64,000 nt of DNA from Rhodoflexus caldus (GCF_021206925.1 NZ_JAJPRF010000018.1:1-64000); one strand, 5' to 3'; counted from the stretch's first letter, positions 43,316 to 52,773 are shown. The notes: generated by a model from the sequence alone, not told the origin. A program made the numbers and translations.

Positions 43316-43882
43316 TTAAATCAGTCCTATTGCCAGCAAAACCGCCTGCAAAAAAGGACGAAGCGCGATGCGCAATTGTTTGAGTGCCTGCGAAATATGA
43401 TATTCTACCGATTTCTCGCTCAATGACAGTTGTCGGGCAATTTCTTTGTGCGGCAAACCCTCGAAACGGCTCAGATGAAAAACAACCTGTGTTTTTTCGG
43501 GCAGTGTTGCCATAGCCTGCTGAACGGCCTGCTGCAACTCAACTATGATATTTTCATCCTGAAAACACTCATTTTGAGCTTGTTGCAGGCTGTAGGCCAT
43601 AAATTTTTCCTTGATGAGTTCTTCTCTGAAATGGTTCAGCCAGCCATAGCGAACGGCTGCAAACAAATAGGCCGATAAGTTATCAATGCCGGTATCGGGC
43701 TTTTGCCACAAGCGAATGAAAATATCCTGCACAATTTCCTCGGCCACCTCCGATGCAACCTTGCGACAGGCAAAATCAAACAACCGACGGGCATAACGCG
43801 TGTAGATAACGTGAAATGCCTGTCGGTCGTGTTCAGCTGATTTTTTGAGTAATTCCTCGTCGGATAAATGCTGGTAGTCCAT
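43316..43882 (-). CDS. ECF-type RNA polymerase sigma factor
   Basis: A 188-residue sigma-70 factor of the extracytoplasmic group. Region 2 (RLFDFACRKVASEVAEEIVQDIFIRLWQ) binds the -10 element. Region 4 (LPEKTQVVFHLSRFEGLPHKEIARQLSLSEKSVEYHISQAL) is a helix-turn-helix for the -35 element. In Bacteroidota such factors usually stand beside a FecR-type anti-sigma gene and a SusC/SusD pair. None is next to this one; the nearest SusC/SusD genes are about 11 kb away. The convergent membrane-protein gene ends 11 bases from it. Confidence 0.93.
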   Translation of the reverse strand: MDYQHLSDEELLKKSAEHDRQAFHVIYTRYARRLFDFACRKVASEVAEEIVQDIFIRLWQKPDTGIDNLSAYLFAAVRYGWLNHFREELIKEKFMAYSLQQAQNECFQDENIIVELQQAVQQAMATLPEKTQVVFHLSRFEGLPHKEIARQLSLSEKSVEYHISQALKQLRIALRPFLQAVLLAIGLI

Positions 43883-43915
43883 TATTTAATCAGGACAATA
43901 TAAGCACGCGGCAGC

Positions 43916-44158
43916 CTATCGGGGAATTTGTTCAGCTATGTACCCCATGCTGCTCACATGCTGCCCGTTGCGATATGCCAATATAAAGAACTGGTTGTAA
44001 CCACAATAGGTGGCTACTTGCATACACAACTCGTGGCTGTTGGCTTCATATACCGGAAATCCCAAATAGATTAATCGGAATGTCATTTTTGGTTTGCTAA
44101 ACAAGTCTGTATGCGTCATAATCACATCTCCTTCTGTGCTAAAATACACAATTTTCAT
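43916..44158 (-). CDS. Small protein of unknown function
   Basis: An 80-residue protein starting at ATG 44158, soluble, with mixed alpha-beta propensity and two Cys residues. Its sequence (FRLIYLGFPVYEANSHELCMQVATYCGYNQFFILAYRNGQ) reads like a real protein rather than a shadow, but I know no family. It lies between the nitrilase-like gene (66 bases upstream) and the sigma factor gene (33 bases downstream), all on the minus strand. Confidence 0.55.
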   Translation of the reverse strand: MKIVYFSTEGDVIMTHTDLFSKPKMTFRLIYLGFPVYEANSHELCMQVATYCGYNQFFILAYRNGQHVSSMGYIAEQIPR

Positions 44159-44224
44159 ACCTCATTGCAATATCGAATGATTCAATGACAAATTGTCGCT
44201 GATGTCGGTAGGCAAGTTGCAACC

Positions 44225-45253
44225 TCAGTTAGCCTGAAAAATACCCAGCTTGTCAAGTCGTTCAATTACCGACAGTTGGGTGCGTATAAAGTGCTGACGG
44301 TCAGGGTCTTGAACAAGCAGCGTATTAGGCGGATAAAAACTATGCTCGGCATAGCTTTGTGCATAAAGCTCGAACCGTTGCCGTGCCAACAGGTTGCCCA
44401 TGGCAGGTCGGTGGCGGAAATGCCGCAGTGCGTTCAGGTCAATATCGGCATTGGCAACCATGCTTTCGCCGTAACCTGCCTCAGCAAGCACAAGGCCGTT
44501 GTAGTTAATAATTTTTGATACGCCGTCGGTGGAAGCGAAGGGTATGGGAGTGCCGCCCATGCCTGCCGAGTTTGCAGAAACAACGTAAGCCATGTTCTCG
44601 ATGGCACGTGCCAATTTTGCCACGTTTTTTTGTGTCAGCAGCGGGCTGCCGACTTCCGACGTATTGTGCAGAAAAATTTCCGCACCGCGCATTGCCAAGC
44701 AACGTGCAATTTCAGGATATAAAATTTCCTCGGAAGCAATGCAAGCCAGATTGCCGATGTCGGTTTTTGCAACAGGAAATACGCCTTGCAAGCCGTATAT
44801 ATCAAGATATTTTTCCCATACGTCGTGCGGTGTGGGTGCAAACATGGAATTCAGGCGGCGATATCGCAACACCACATCACCCGAAGGTGCAATAATAAAA
44901 CTGCACTGAAAGTACAGATTGGGGAAGTGTCGGTCGGTTTCATACGCATTCCCGCTCAGGTAAATATTGTTGTCCTGCGCAAGTTGTCCCAACCATTCAT
45001 ACTCTTGGCCGTCGGGGGCTATGCAAGCCTTGTACAACCAGTTTTCTATACTCTCCCCCATCGGGAAGCCCGTCAGAAAGTACTCGGGCAGCACAACCAG
45101 CTTGGTATCTTTGCCGATAAAACCGATGGAGGCGCGTATTTGCTCACCGATGCGCTGTATTTCGCGCTGAATATGCGCGGTAACTTCCTCACGTGTCTGT
45201 AAACTGTTTACCGTATGACAGGTAGTTTGCAATGCAAGCGCTTTGTATATCAT
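44225..45253 (-). CDS. Nitrilase/carbon-nitrogen hydrolase-superfamily protein
   Basis: A 342-residue protein of the nitrilase fold. The expected catalytic Glu57 (VVLPEYF) and nucleophile Cys171 (LACIASEEI) are present. The third member of the triad, a Lys in the YRK-L/I-N/H motif, is replaced by Arg133 (LRYRRLNSMF), so activity is doubtful or altered. It might be an inactive relative or use a different proton carrier. No operon partner with an obvious amide or nitrile role is present; the next gene on the strand is a small protein of unknown function. Confidence 0.85.
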   Translation of the reverse strand: MIYKALALQTTCHTVNSLQTREEVTAHIQREIQRIGEQIRASIGFIGKDTKLVVLPEYFLTGFPMGESIENWLYKACIAPDGQEYEWLGQLAQDNNIYLSGNAYETDRHFPNLYFQCSFIIAPSGDVVLRYRRLNSMFAPTPHDVWEKYLDIYGLQGVFPVAKTDIGNLACIASEEILYPEIARCLAMRGAEIFLHNTSEVGSPLLTQKNVAKLARAIENMAYVVSANSAGMGGTPIPFASTDGVSKIINYNGLVLAEAGYGESMVANADIDLNALRHFRHRPAMGNLLARQRFELYAQSYAEHSFYPPNTLLVQDPDRQHFIRTQLSVIERLDKLGIFQAN

Positions 45254-45347
45254 AGCCGGTTTTTCTGTTGTCTTGCAGCAAATAACTATTTTTTGGTGAA
45301 AGTGTCAATACATTAGGAATTTTACTTTGCCATAATTTTAGCCAAAA

Positions 45348-46934
45348 CTATCGGGGCTTTGCATAGCGGGCAGCCAACATTTCGGCGCAGCGTTCGCCAT
45401 CCATAGCGGCAGAAGCTATTCCCCCTGCATAGCCCGCTCCTTCGCCACAAGGAAACAGCCCCGCAATTTGCGGATGTTCCAGCGTTTCGCGGTTGCGAGG
45501 GATGCGCACGGGAGACGATGTGCGGCTTTCAACGCCTACAATCTGGGCTTCGTTGGTCAGGTAGCCTTTCATTTTTTTGCCGAAATCTTTGAATCCCTCG
45601 CGCAGGCGATGGGCAATCTGCACGGGCAGCACCTCATCCATGGCAACCGAAGCAAGCCCCGGCTGATAGGAGCACTCCGGCAGTGAAGCAGAAACTTTGC
45701 GGTTTACAAAATCTACCATGCGTTGGGCGGGTGCTGTTTGCCTGCCTCCGGCTATGCGACATGCGCGTTGTTCTATCTCGCTCTGAAACATCATGCCTGC
45801 CAGTTCGCCGTATTGCGCATAGGGGGCTAAATCTTCCTCATCAATGGCCACCACAATACCGGAGTTGGCAAAGCGGGAATTGCGACGGGATGGCGACATG
45901 CCATTTACAACTACCTCGCCCGGAGCAGTTGCTGCCGGAACAATGAAGCCGCCCGGGCACATGCAAAACGAAAAAACGCCTTTTTCTTTGCCTTTGTAGA
46001 CAATCTGGCTGACTAACGAATAGGAAGCGGCAGGCAGAAAATCGCCGCGGGTTTCGCAATGATACTGGTAGCTGTCTATCAACGATTGCGGATGCTCTAT
46101 GCGCACACCCAATGCGAACGGCTTGGACTCAATCAGCACTTGCCTGTTTTTGAGCAGATGAAAAATATCACGTGCCGAATGTCCCGTTGCCAGAATAACG
46201 CCAATGCCTTCTACTGTACTGCCGTCATGCAGCCGAACCCCTTTCATTCGGCCGTTTGCAATCACAAAGTCGGTAACTTTCGTATTAAAATGCACTTCGC
46301 CGCCTGCTTGCAAAATACTTTCGCGGATATTGGTAACAATGGCAGGCAGTTTATTGGTGCCAATGTGCGGATGCGCATCTACCAAAATTTCGGAGGTAGC
46401 GCCGTGTGCCACAAATATTTCCAAAATACGACGAAAATCGCCTCTTTTTTTGGAACGCGTGTAAAGTTTTCCGTCGGAGTAAGTACCTGCACCACCTTCG
46501 CCAAAGCAATAGTTAGATTCGGGATTGACCACATGGTCTTTGTTGATGGCTGCCAAATCGCGGCGACGGGCTCGCACATCGCTGCCGCGCTCTATCACAA
46601 CCGGTTTAACACCCAATTCTATCAATCGCAAGGCGGCAAACATACCGGCAGGCCCTGCTCCTACAATAATTGCCTGAGGTGCATGGCTTACGTTCGGATA
46701 GTCCTTGCGGTATGCTATCAGCGGTTCGGGAAGTTCGTCCACATAAACTGCGGCGCTTACATTAACTTTCACTTTTTTGGCACGGGCATCAATCGAGCGG
46801 CGCAACATGCGTACAGTAACCTTGCCCTCAGCCATTGCCTGCTGCCATTGCCCTTGTCGGGTAACATATTCCGCAAAAGCCTGATTATCAAAAGCTATTT
46901 CGGGAGGTAGTACAAGGTCGAGCAGGGTTTTCAT
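45348..46934 (-). CDS. FAD-dependent oxidoreductase (COG2509-like)
   Basis: A 528-residue flavoprotein. A short N-terminal domain (about residues 1-90) is followed by a Rossmann FAD-binding site GAGPAGMFAALRL near residue 92, the family pattern GEGGAGTYSDGKLYTRSKKRG, and a late NGMSPSRRNSRFANSG-type loop. The C-terminal GLFPCGEGAGYAGGI motif closes the FAD site. It belongs to the uncharacterised FAD-dependent dehydrogenase group found in many bacteria. The substrate is not known. The only close neighbour is the convergent or divergent gene on each side, so it appears monocistronic. Confidence 0.88.
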   Translation of the reverse strand: MKTLLDLVLPPEIAFDNQAFAEYVTRQGQWQQAMAEGKVTVRMLRRSIDARAKKVKVNVSAAVYVDELPEPLIAYRKDYPNVSHAPQAIIVGAGPAGMFAALRLIELGVKPVVIERGSDVRARRRDLAAINKDHVVNPESNYCFGEGGAGTYSDGKLYTRSKKRGDFRRILEIFVAHGATSEILVDAHPHIGTNKLPAIVTNIRESILQAGGEVHFNTKVTDFVIANGRMKGVRLHDGSTVEGIGVILATGHSARDIFHLLKNRQVLIESKPFALGVRIEHPQSLIDSYQYHCETRGDFLPAASYSLVSQIVYKGKEKGVFSFCMCPGGFIVPAATAPGEVVVNGMSPSRRNSRFANSGIVVAIDEEDLAPYAQYGELAGMMFQSEIEQRACRIAGGRQTAPAQRMVDFVNRKVSASLPECSYQPGLASVAMDEVLPVQIAHRLREGFKDFGKKMKGYLTNEAQIVGVESRTSSPVRIPRNRETLEHPQIAGLFPCGEGAGYAGGIASAAMDGERCAEMLAARYAKPR

Positions 46935-47041
46935 GACAGTAATTAAAAATGCAAAATTAGTTGAAACATTTTTTTCTATATCCGTTATATGGATTTAATC
47001 AAACTTTCGTTGTAACTTTATATTCATAAAACTGAACTGTG

Positions 47042-47407
47042 ATGAACGTCTCGTTTACTACTTTTGATAAGGTTACTATGAATGACAACGCCTTTGCATA
47101 TGACCTCTTGGGCATGTACATTGGAGAGTTGAAGGATTATCTGGTACAGGTAGCACCAATCATAGCTGCCAGAGATGTAGGCGCTTATCGTTTTTTGAAT
47201 CATAAGGTGCGCTCAATGGTTAATACTTTGGAAGCATCTTACCTGCTGGAAGCACAAGCGAACTTACAGCAACAAATAACCAAAGGCGCTTCGCAACAAG
47301 AAATAAACGAATTGCATCAAAAATTAGTGAGCATTGTCAATCAATTGATTAAAGTTTTGGAAGAAAAGAAAAAACATTACGCAGAATTTGACAATCAACC
47401 GGCTTGA
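47042..47407 (+). CDS. Small helical protein, possibly Hpt-like
   Basis: A 121-residue all-helical protein from the ATG at 47042 (a GTG just before it is in frame). It has no signal peptide. The segment YRFLNHKVRSMVNTLEASYL is laid out like the His-containing helix of histidine phosphotransfer (Hpt) domains, with His near residue 59, but the usual Lys-Gly after it is Arg-Ser. It ends inside the last 13 bases of convergent murQ. A role in phosphotransfer is tentative. Confidence 0.6.
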   Translation: MNVSFTTFDKVTMNDNAFAYDLLGMYIGELKDYLVQVAPIIAARDVGAYRFLNHKVRSMVNTLEASYLLEAQANLQQQITKGASQQEINELHQKLVSIVNQLIKVLEEKKKHYAEFDNQPA

Positions 47408-48204
47408 TAATTATCTACTGCTCGGCGCACACTGCCGTATTTTTTGAGTAACTCCGATGCCTCTTCGTAGCTGATATTGAGTTGATTCATAACCATTCGC
47501 GTGCCTCTGTCCACCAATTTAAGGTTGCTTAGTTGCATATCCACCATTTTGTTGCCTCTTACCCTGCCTAATTGAATCATCACGGTGGTTGAAATCATAT
47601 TGAGCGCCAACTTTTGGGCAGTACCGCTTTTCATGCGCGTGCTGCCTGTTACAAACTCAGGGCCTACAATGATTTCCACGGGAAACTCGGCCTCGGCAGC
47701 AACAGGTGAACCCGGATTGCAAACAATACAACCGGTCAGCAGGCCGTTCGCACGAGCAGCTTTCAACCCGCCGATTACATAAGGTGTGCGCCCCGATGCG
47801 GCAATGCCAACTACTGTATCCAATTCGTTGGGCAGATACTCGCCGATGTCTTTCCATGCCTGCTCAAAATCGTCTTCGGCAAACTCTACGGCCTTGCGGA
47901 TGGCAGTATCGCCTCCGGCAATCAGCCCGACCACAAGGCCGTGTTCTACTCCATAGGTTGGCGGACATTCGGAAGCATCCACAATTCCTAAGCGACCGCT
48001 CGTGCCCGCACCAATATAGAACAACCTGCCTCCCTGTTTCATACGGGCTACAATGGCACCGATGAGTGCTTCCAACTGCGGAATGGCTTTTTCTACTGCC
48101 AAAGGAACAGTTTTATCTTCGTTGTTGATATTTACGAGCAAATCGTGGATGCTCATTTGCTCGAGGTGGTCGTAATGCGACTGTGATTCGGTTACAGATT
48201 GCAT
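47395..48204 (-). CDS. murQ: N-acetylmuramic acid 6-phosphate etherase
   Basis: A 269-residue SIS-domain enzyme that splits MurNAc 6-phosphate to GlcNAc 6-phosphate and lactate during cell-wall recycling in the cytoplasm. Typical features are FYIGAGTSGRLGIVDASECPPTYG, the catalytic Glu in this stretch, and GSTRMKSGTAQKLALNMIST in the second half. It is about 30 residues shorter than the E. coli enzyme, at the C-terminus. No anmK or nagA is adjacent. Its start is 36 bases from the divergent glycosyltransferase ATG at 48241. Confidence 0.95.
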   Translation of the reverse strand: MQSVTESQSHYDHLEQMSIHDLLVNINNEDKTVPLAVEKAIPQLEALIGAIVARMKQGGRLFYIGAGTSGRLGIVDASECPPTYGVEHGLVVGLIAGGDTAIRKAVEFAEDDFEQAWKDIGEYLPNELDTVVGIAASGRTPYVIGGLKAARANGLLTGCIVCNPGSPVAAEAEFPVEIIVGPEFVTGSTRMKSGTAQKLALNMISTTVMIQLGRVRGNKMVDMQLSNLKLVDRGTRMVMNQLNISYEEASELLKKYGSVRRAVDNYQAG

Positions 48205-48240
48205 AAAATGTCTATTTTTCAGCGGTTAGTCAAAAAACAA

Positions 48241-49197
48241 ATGTATGATAATTCGCCCAAAGTTTCAGTAATCTGCCTTTGCCATAATCAAGCACCATAC
48301 GTACAGGACGCACTCCGTTCGGTAGTAGCCCAAACCTACCGTCCGATAGAGCTGATTATAGCAGATGATGGCAGCACCGACGATTCCGTCGCCAAAATCC
48401 GTGAGATATTGCCGCAAATTCCGACAGAAATAGTAGTTAAAACACTGTTCCTGCCGAAAAATATAGGCAATTGCAAGGCTTTTAACCTTGCGTGGCAAAT
48501 GGCAACGGGTGATTTTATCATAGACCACGCCGCAGATGATTTATTACTTCCTGCGCATGTAGCCGGTCTGGTAGCGGCTTTTCAAAATGCTCCCCCGCAT
48601 GTGGGAATTGCCTTTTCTGATGTCTGGATTGCCAATGAAGATGCCCAACCTGTGCGAACGTTTTACAAACGCGATGCAAAAGGGCAACTTGCCGAGCAAG
48701 TGCCTTCGGGTGATATCTATGCGGATTTGCTGCATCGCCACTGTGTTTGTACGCCTGCCATGATGATACGCAATGAGGTATTACAACGGCTCGGCGGCTA
48801 CGACGAGAGTCTGACCTATGAAGACTACGACTTTTGGGTGCGCTCTTCCCGCGAATGGCACTACCTGTTTACCGATAACATTACGGTTGTTAAGCGGGAA
48901 GTCAGCGGCTCGCACAGCGACAAAATGTATCGGAAAGGATTCAGCCCATACCGTTACAGCACTTTGCAGGTATGCCGCAAAGCGGCTGCACTCAACCGCA
49001 ATCCATCGGAAGATGCAGCCTTAGCCCGCATGGTGCGCTATCAGATGCGGCTGTGTCTGCGCCAAAGAGATTTCACCAATTTGCAAGGATTTTATGAATT
49101 GCTGCAAAAAATATCTAAAATTGGCATCGCAGACTGTTTGCTGGCCTTGCCGCTGTTATTTGTCAATCGCTTAGGATTTTCTACCGTTAAATATTAG
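48241..49197 (+). CDS. Family 2 glycosyltransferase
   Basis: A 318-residue enzyme from the ATG at 48241, where the conserved GT-A fold begins (KVSVICLCHNQAPYVQDALRSV). A further in-frame ATG at 48208 is possible but adds a poorly conserved stretch. It has the DGSTDDS motif for nucleotide-sugar binding and DHAADD for the metal-binding acidic group. The central YEDYDFWVR segment is the usual acceptor-side motif. It transfers a sugar to a surface polysaccharide or glycan; no operon partners indicate which. The C-terminal region is helical and hydrophobic. Confidence 0.87.
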   Translation: MYDNSPKVSVICLCHNQAPYVQDALRSVVAQTYRPIELIIADDGSTDDSVAKIREILPQIPTEIVVKTLFLPKNIGNCKAFNLAWQMATGDFIIDHAADDLLLPAHVAGLVAAFQNAPPHVGIAFSDVWIANEDAQPVRTFYKRDAKGQLAEQVPSGDIYADLLHRHCVCTPAMMIRNEVLQRLGGYDESLTYEDYDFWVRSSREWHYLFTDNITVVKREVSGSHSDKMYRKGFSPYRYSTLQVCRKAAALNRNPSEDAALARMVRYQMRLCLRQRDFTNLQGFYELLQKISKIGIADCLLALPLLFVNRLGFSTVKY

Positions 49198-49222
49198 TTT
49201 TAGGCCATTCTAAAATTGTTTT

Positions 49223-50428
49223 ATGTCCGACTTATTCATCACCCCCAAACTGCAAAAACTGTTGCCGCGCCTGCGTGAATTCATGCGCGAAGAGGTTTAC
49301 CCTTTGGAAGAGTTATTTCTTACCCGTCCATACATAGAATTAGAGCAAAACGAATTGGCGGCGCTGCGTCAGAAAGTAAAAGCAGCAGGCCTGTGGGCTC
49401 CGCATTTGTCGGAAGAAGAAGGCGGCGTCGGCCTCAATCTGACCGAGTTCGGGCAAGTCAGCGAGATATTGGGTACTTCGCCGCTGGGGCACTATGCTTT
49501 CAATTGTCAAGCACCCGATATAGGCAACATGGAGTTGCTGCACAAATACGCCTCTCCTGCACTGAAAGAGCGTTACCTGCATCCGCTGATGGAAGGCCGC
49601 ATACGCTCCTGTTTTTCCATGACCGAGCCTGAGTTTGCAGGCTCAAACCCTGTGCGAATGGCAACCACTGCCGAAAAAGTTGGCGGCAATTATGTTATCA
49701 ACGGTCATAAATGGTTTACCTCATCGGCAGACGGGGCGGCATTTGCCGTAGTAATGGCAGTTACCAACCCCGAAGCAGCCCCCCACGCACGGGCAAGTAT
49801 GATTATTGTGCCGTTGGAAACCCCTGGATTTGTACATGTGCGCCGCATCCCGATTATGGGTGAAGCAGGCAGCGGCTACATGAGCCACAGCGAAGTTCGC
49901 TACGAAAACTGCACCGTACCCGCCGAGAATCTGGTAGGCAACGAAGGCGAAGGTTTCAAGCTGGCTCAGGAGCGATTAGGCCCCGGGCGTATCCACCACT
50001 GTATGCGCTGGATTGGCATTTGCGAGCGCGCCTTTGAGTTAATGTGCCGCTATGCTGCCCACCGCGAACTGTCGGAAAACACACCCATTGCTTCCAAGCA
50101 AATTGTACAACACTGGATAGCCGAATCGCGAGCACAGATTAATGCTGCCCGCCTAATGGTATTGCATACGGCTATGGGCATAGACCAAAAGGGCACACAT
50201 GCCATGCGCGTAGAAATTTCTACCATCAAATTCTTTGTCGCCAACGTACTGATGCAGGTAGTGGACAGAGCCATTCAGACGCACGGTGCGCTGGGGATTA
50301 CGGAAGACACCCTGTTGTCGTTCTGGTATCGCCACGAGCGCGGCGCACGCATCTATGACGGGCCGGACGAGGTGCACAAGTATGTAGTTGCCCGCGAAAC
50401 GCTGAAAGACTACGGCATAAAAATTTAA
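49223..50428 (+). CDS. Acyl-CoA dehydrogenase family protein
   Basis: A 401-residue flavoenzyme of the acyl-CoA dehydrogenase fold. The FAD/substrate motifs SMTEPEFAGSNPVRMAT and NGHKWFTSSADGAAFAVVM are present, and the C-terminal part reads QTHGALGITEDTLLSFWYRHERGARIYDGPDEVHKYVVARETL. This matches the ACAD10/11-like long-chain subclass rather than short-chain butyryl enzymes. It introduces a trans double bond during fatty-acid oxidation. It starts 25 bases after the glycosyltransferase stop and 47 bases before sdaAB; these links look incidental. Confidence 0.9.
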   Translation: MSDLFITPKLQKLLPRLREFMREEVYPLEELFLTRPYIELEQNELAALRQKVKAAGLWAPHLSEEEGGVGLNLTEFGQVSEILGTSPLGHYAFNCQAPDIGNMELLHKYASPALKERYLHPLMEGRIRSCFSMTEPEFAGSNPVRMATTAEKVGGNYVINGHKWFTSSADGAAFAVVMAVTNPEAAPHARASMIIVPLETPGFVHVRRIPIMGEAGSGYMSHSEVRYENCTVPAENLVGNEGEGFKLAQERLGPGRIHHCMRWIGICERAFELMCRYAAHRELSENTPIASKQIVQHWIAESRAQINAARLMVLHTAMGIDQKGTHAMRVEISTIKFFVANVLMQVVDRAIQTHGALGITEDTLLSFWYRHERGARIYDGPDEVHKYVVARETLKDYGIKI

Positions 50429-50475
50429 TTTGATTGGCAAAATCTGATATTTGCCTTTGAAAAAACCAACAACAC

Positions 50476-51150
50476 ATGGCCGAACGCAGCAGTATTTTTG
50501 ATATGATAGGCCCTGTTATGATAGGGCCTTCCAGTTCCCATACGGCGGGGGTGGTGCGTATCGGGCGCACTGCCACCAACATTCTGGGACATATTCCCGA
50601 CAAAGCCGAAATTACTTTTTACAACTCATTTGCCCGCACCTACGAAGGGCACGGCAGCGACCGTGCCATCATAGCCGGATTGCTGGACTTCCCGACAGAT
50701 GACATCCGCATCCGCGATTCGTTCCAATATGCAGAGGCACAGGGCTTGCAATACTCCTTTAAAACCGTGGGTAATGCTTCTACCTTTCACCCCAATACCA
50801 TTAAACTCAACCTTTGGCACAACAATGAATCGCTGGAACTGATAGGCATCAGCAAAGGCGGCGGCATTATCGGCATTGAAGAAGTCAATGGCTTTGTTGC
50901 CAATTTGAGCGCAACGCTGCATACGCTGATTATTCTGGCAGATGATGTAAAAGGAACTATTGCATTCATTGCCAGCATTTTAGCTAACGAAGACTGCAAT
51001 ATTGCCACCATGTCGGTTTCGCGCAAAGGCAAAAATGATATGGCATGTCATTTTGTGGAAATGGATTCGCCGCCGCGTGCGCTTACCATAGACTACATTC
51101 GCAGTCTGCCTTGGGTGAAAAAAGTTAATATGCTCATGCCGATAGATTAA
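50476..51150 (+). CDS. sdaAB: L-serine dehydratase, beta subunit
   Basis: A 224-residue protein of the iron-sulfur L-serine ammonia-lyase beta family. The family-specific start FDMIGPVMIGPSSSHTAG is intact, and the C-terminal region (TLIILADDVKGTIAFIASILANEDCNIATMSVSRKG) is an ACT domain. With the alpha subunit (sdaAA, which carries the [4Fe-4S] cluster) it forms the two-chain enzyme converting serine to pyruvate and ammonia. The alpha gene, usually adjacent, is not in the window. Confidence 0.92.
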   Translation: MAERSSIFDMIGPVMIGPSSSHTAGVVRIGRTATNILGHIPDKAEITFYNSFARTYEGHGSDRAIIAGLLDFPTDDIRIRDSFQYAEAQGLQYSFKTVGNASTFHPNTIKLNLWHNNESLELIGISKGGGIIGIEEVNGFVANLSATLHTLIILADDVKGTIAFIASILANEDCNIATMSVSRKGKNDMACHFVEMDSPPRALTIDYIRSLPWVKKVNMLMPID

Positions 51151-51324
51151 CCATAAAACATTTCGGAGGGTTTTAACGTATGGTAACTTTGAGTTTAATT
51201 TGCAAAGCGTCTCAATTTTACCTCACTTGACTTTTTGGGCTTAGGGTAACTTTTTCCTATCTCAGATTCATAGAAGCGAAAGTACTGTATCTATGATTGT
51301 ATTATTTTCACGCTTTTTAAAAAA

Positions 51325-52773
51325 ATGTTACCGGAAAAAATGTACACTTTCATGCGCCTGACGGCTGCCATTCTCTGTTTCTTCTGTACCTCTCTTATCG
51401 CCAACGCACAAGACAACCGATGGGACTTACAACGTTGCATCAACTACGCAGTAGAGAACAACCTCCAACTGAAAGTATCCCTACTAAACATTGAGGCCAA
51501 TGAGGTAGCGCTGTTGCAGTCAAAAATGGCACGCCTGCCCAACCTCAACATGAACGCCAACCAGCAATGGAACCAAGGCCGCTCTATTGACTTCTTTACC
51601 AACCAGTTTACCAACCAATCGGTTGCCAACTTCAACGCAGGTCTAAATACGAGCGTTACCGTTTTCAATGGCTTTCGCCTGAACAACACCATTAAACAAA
51701 ACGCTGCCGCGCTGGAAGCCAGTCGTTTAGACGTGGCACAGGCCAAAAATGACCTGATGCTGAACATCATAAGTGCTTACCTGCAAATACTTTTCAACAA
51801 AGAACTGCTCGACGTGGCACGTACACAGTTGGCCAATACCGAAGAGCAACTGACGCGAACTATGAATCTCATTAAAGCAGGTTCTTTGGCAGAAGCCAGC
51901 CAATATGATGTGATTTCGCAAAAAGCCAATGACGAAAACCGCATCACTATTGCAGAAAACAACTTAGATATTGCCATTGTCAGGCTCAAATTACTTCTGC
52001 AATTGCCTATTGAAACACCTTTTGAAGTAGTAGTACCTCCCCTGCCTGACCCCGCGGAGTCGGATGTAATTATGCCGGCGGCAGAAATTTTCGCCATTGC
52101 ACAGGGAATACAGCCCAACGTGATGAGTGCGGATAAAAACATTGAAGTGGCGCGCTACGGTATAGACTTGGCAAGAGGTAATGCCATGCCTACGCTATCC
52201 ATCTTTGGTTCTTTACTGTCGGGTACATCCAGCCAAACACGCACCAATACTTTCGGTATGCCGGTAGCGACTATTATTGGTTTTCTGACCGACAACCCCA
52301 CACAAACCGTTTCAACCATTCAAAACAGAGTGGTTAGCAGCGAACGCACGCCTTACTTTGAGCAATTGCAAAACAACCTCCGCAACAGTATCGGTTTTCA
52401 GGTGCAAATACCCATTTTTAACCGCTATCAAGTGCGCGCGGGTATTGCCAACGCTAAGATACAGTACAACCGCAGCGTACTGCAATCGCAGGTTGTACGC
52501 AATCAATTGCGCCAAACCATTGAACAAGCCTATGCCGATGCCAAAGCCGCTCAAAAGCAATTTATTGCTAATAAAACCCGTGTAAAATCGTTGGAGGAAT
52601 CATTTCGGGTAGTAGACCAGCGCTTTGCGGCCGGTGCCGCCAATTCGTTGGATTATGCGCTGGCGAGAAACAACCTCAACATTGCCCAGTCTGACTTGGT
52701 GCGCTCCAAATTTGACTATATTTTCCGCCTGAAAATCCTCGATTTTTATGCAGGAAAAGAACTGAAACTCTAA
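51325..52773 (+). CDS. TolC-family outer-membrane efflux protein
   Basis: A 482-residue outer-membrane channel protein. A signal peptide (LTAAILCFFCTSLIANA) is followed by the two homologous OEP repeats, each with long amphipathic helices (LQRCINYAVENNLQLKVSLLNIEA; QIPIFNRYQVRAGIANAKIQYNRSVLQ). The C-terminal helix has FRVVDQRFAAGAANSLDYALAR, typical for the family. Three start codons are in frame (51325, 51340, 51352); the first is used here. It forms a trimeric channel that joins a membrane-fusion protein and an inner-membrane pump. The next gene supplies the fusion protein; no pump gene is present. Confidence 0.93.
   Translation: MLPEKMYTFMRLTAAILCFFCTSLIANAQDNRWDLQRCINYAVENNLQLKVSLLNIEANEVALLQSKMARLPNLNMNANQQWNQGRSIDFFTNQFTNQSVANFNAGLNTSVTVFNGFRLNNTIKQNAAALEASRLDVAQAKNDLMLNIISAYLQILFNKELLDVARTQLANTEEQLTRTMNLIKAGSLAEASQYDVISQKANDENRITIAENNLDIAIVRLKLLLQLPIETPFEVVVPPLPDPAESDVIMPAAEIFAIAQGIQPNVMSADKNIEVARYGIDLARGNAMPTLSIFGSLLSGTSSQTRTNTFGMPVATIIGFLTDNPTQTVSTIQNRVVSSERTPYFEQLQNNLRNSIGFQVQIPIFNRYQVRAGIANAKIQYNRSVLQSQVVRNQLRQTIEQAYADAKAAQKQFIANKTRVKSLEESFRVVDQRFAAGAANSLDYALARNNLNIAQSDLVRSKFDYIFRLKILDFYAGKELKL

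Noticed and set aside
46059-46910. A 283-residue plus-strand open frame opposite the FAD oxidoreductase gene
   Set aside because: Composition is Cys/Asn/Phe-rich with no motif, and it is opposite a clear conserved flavoprotein.
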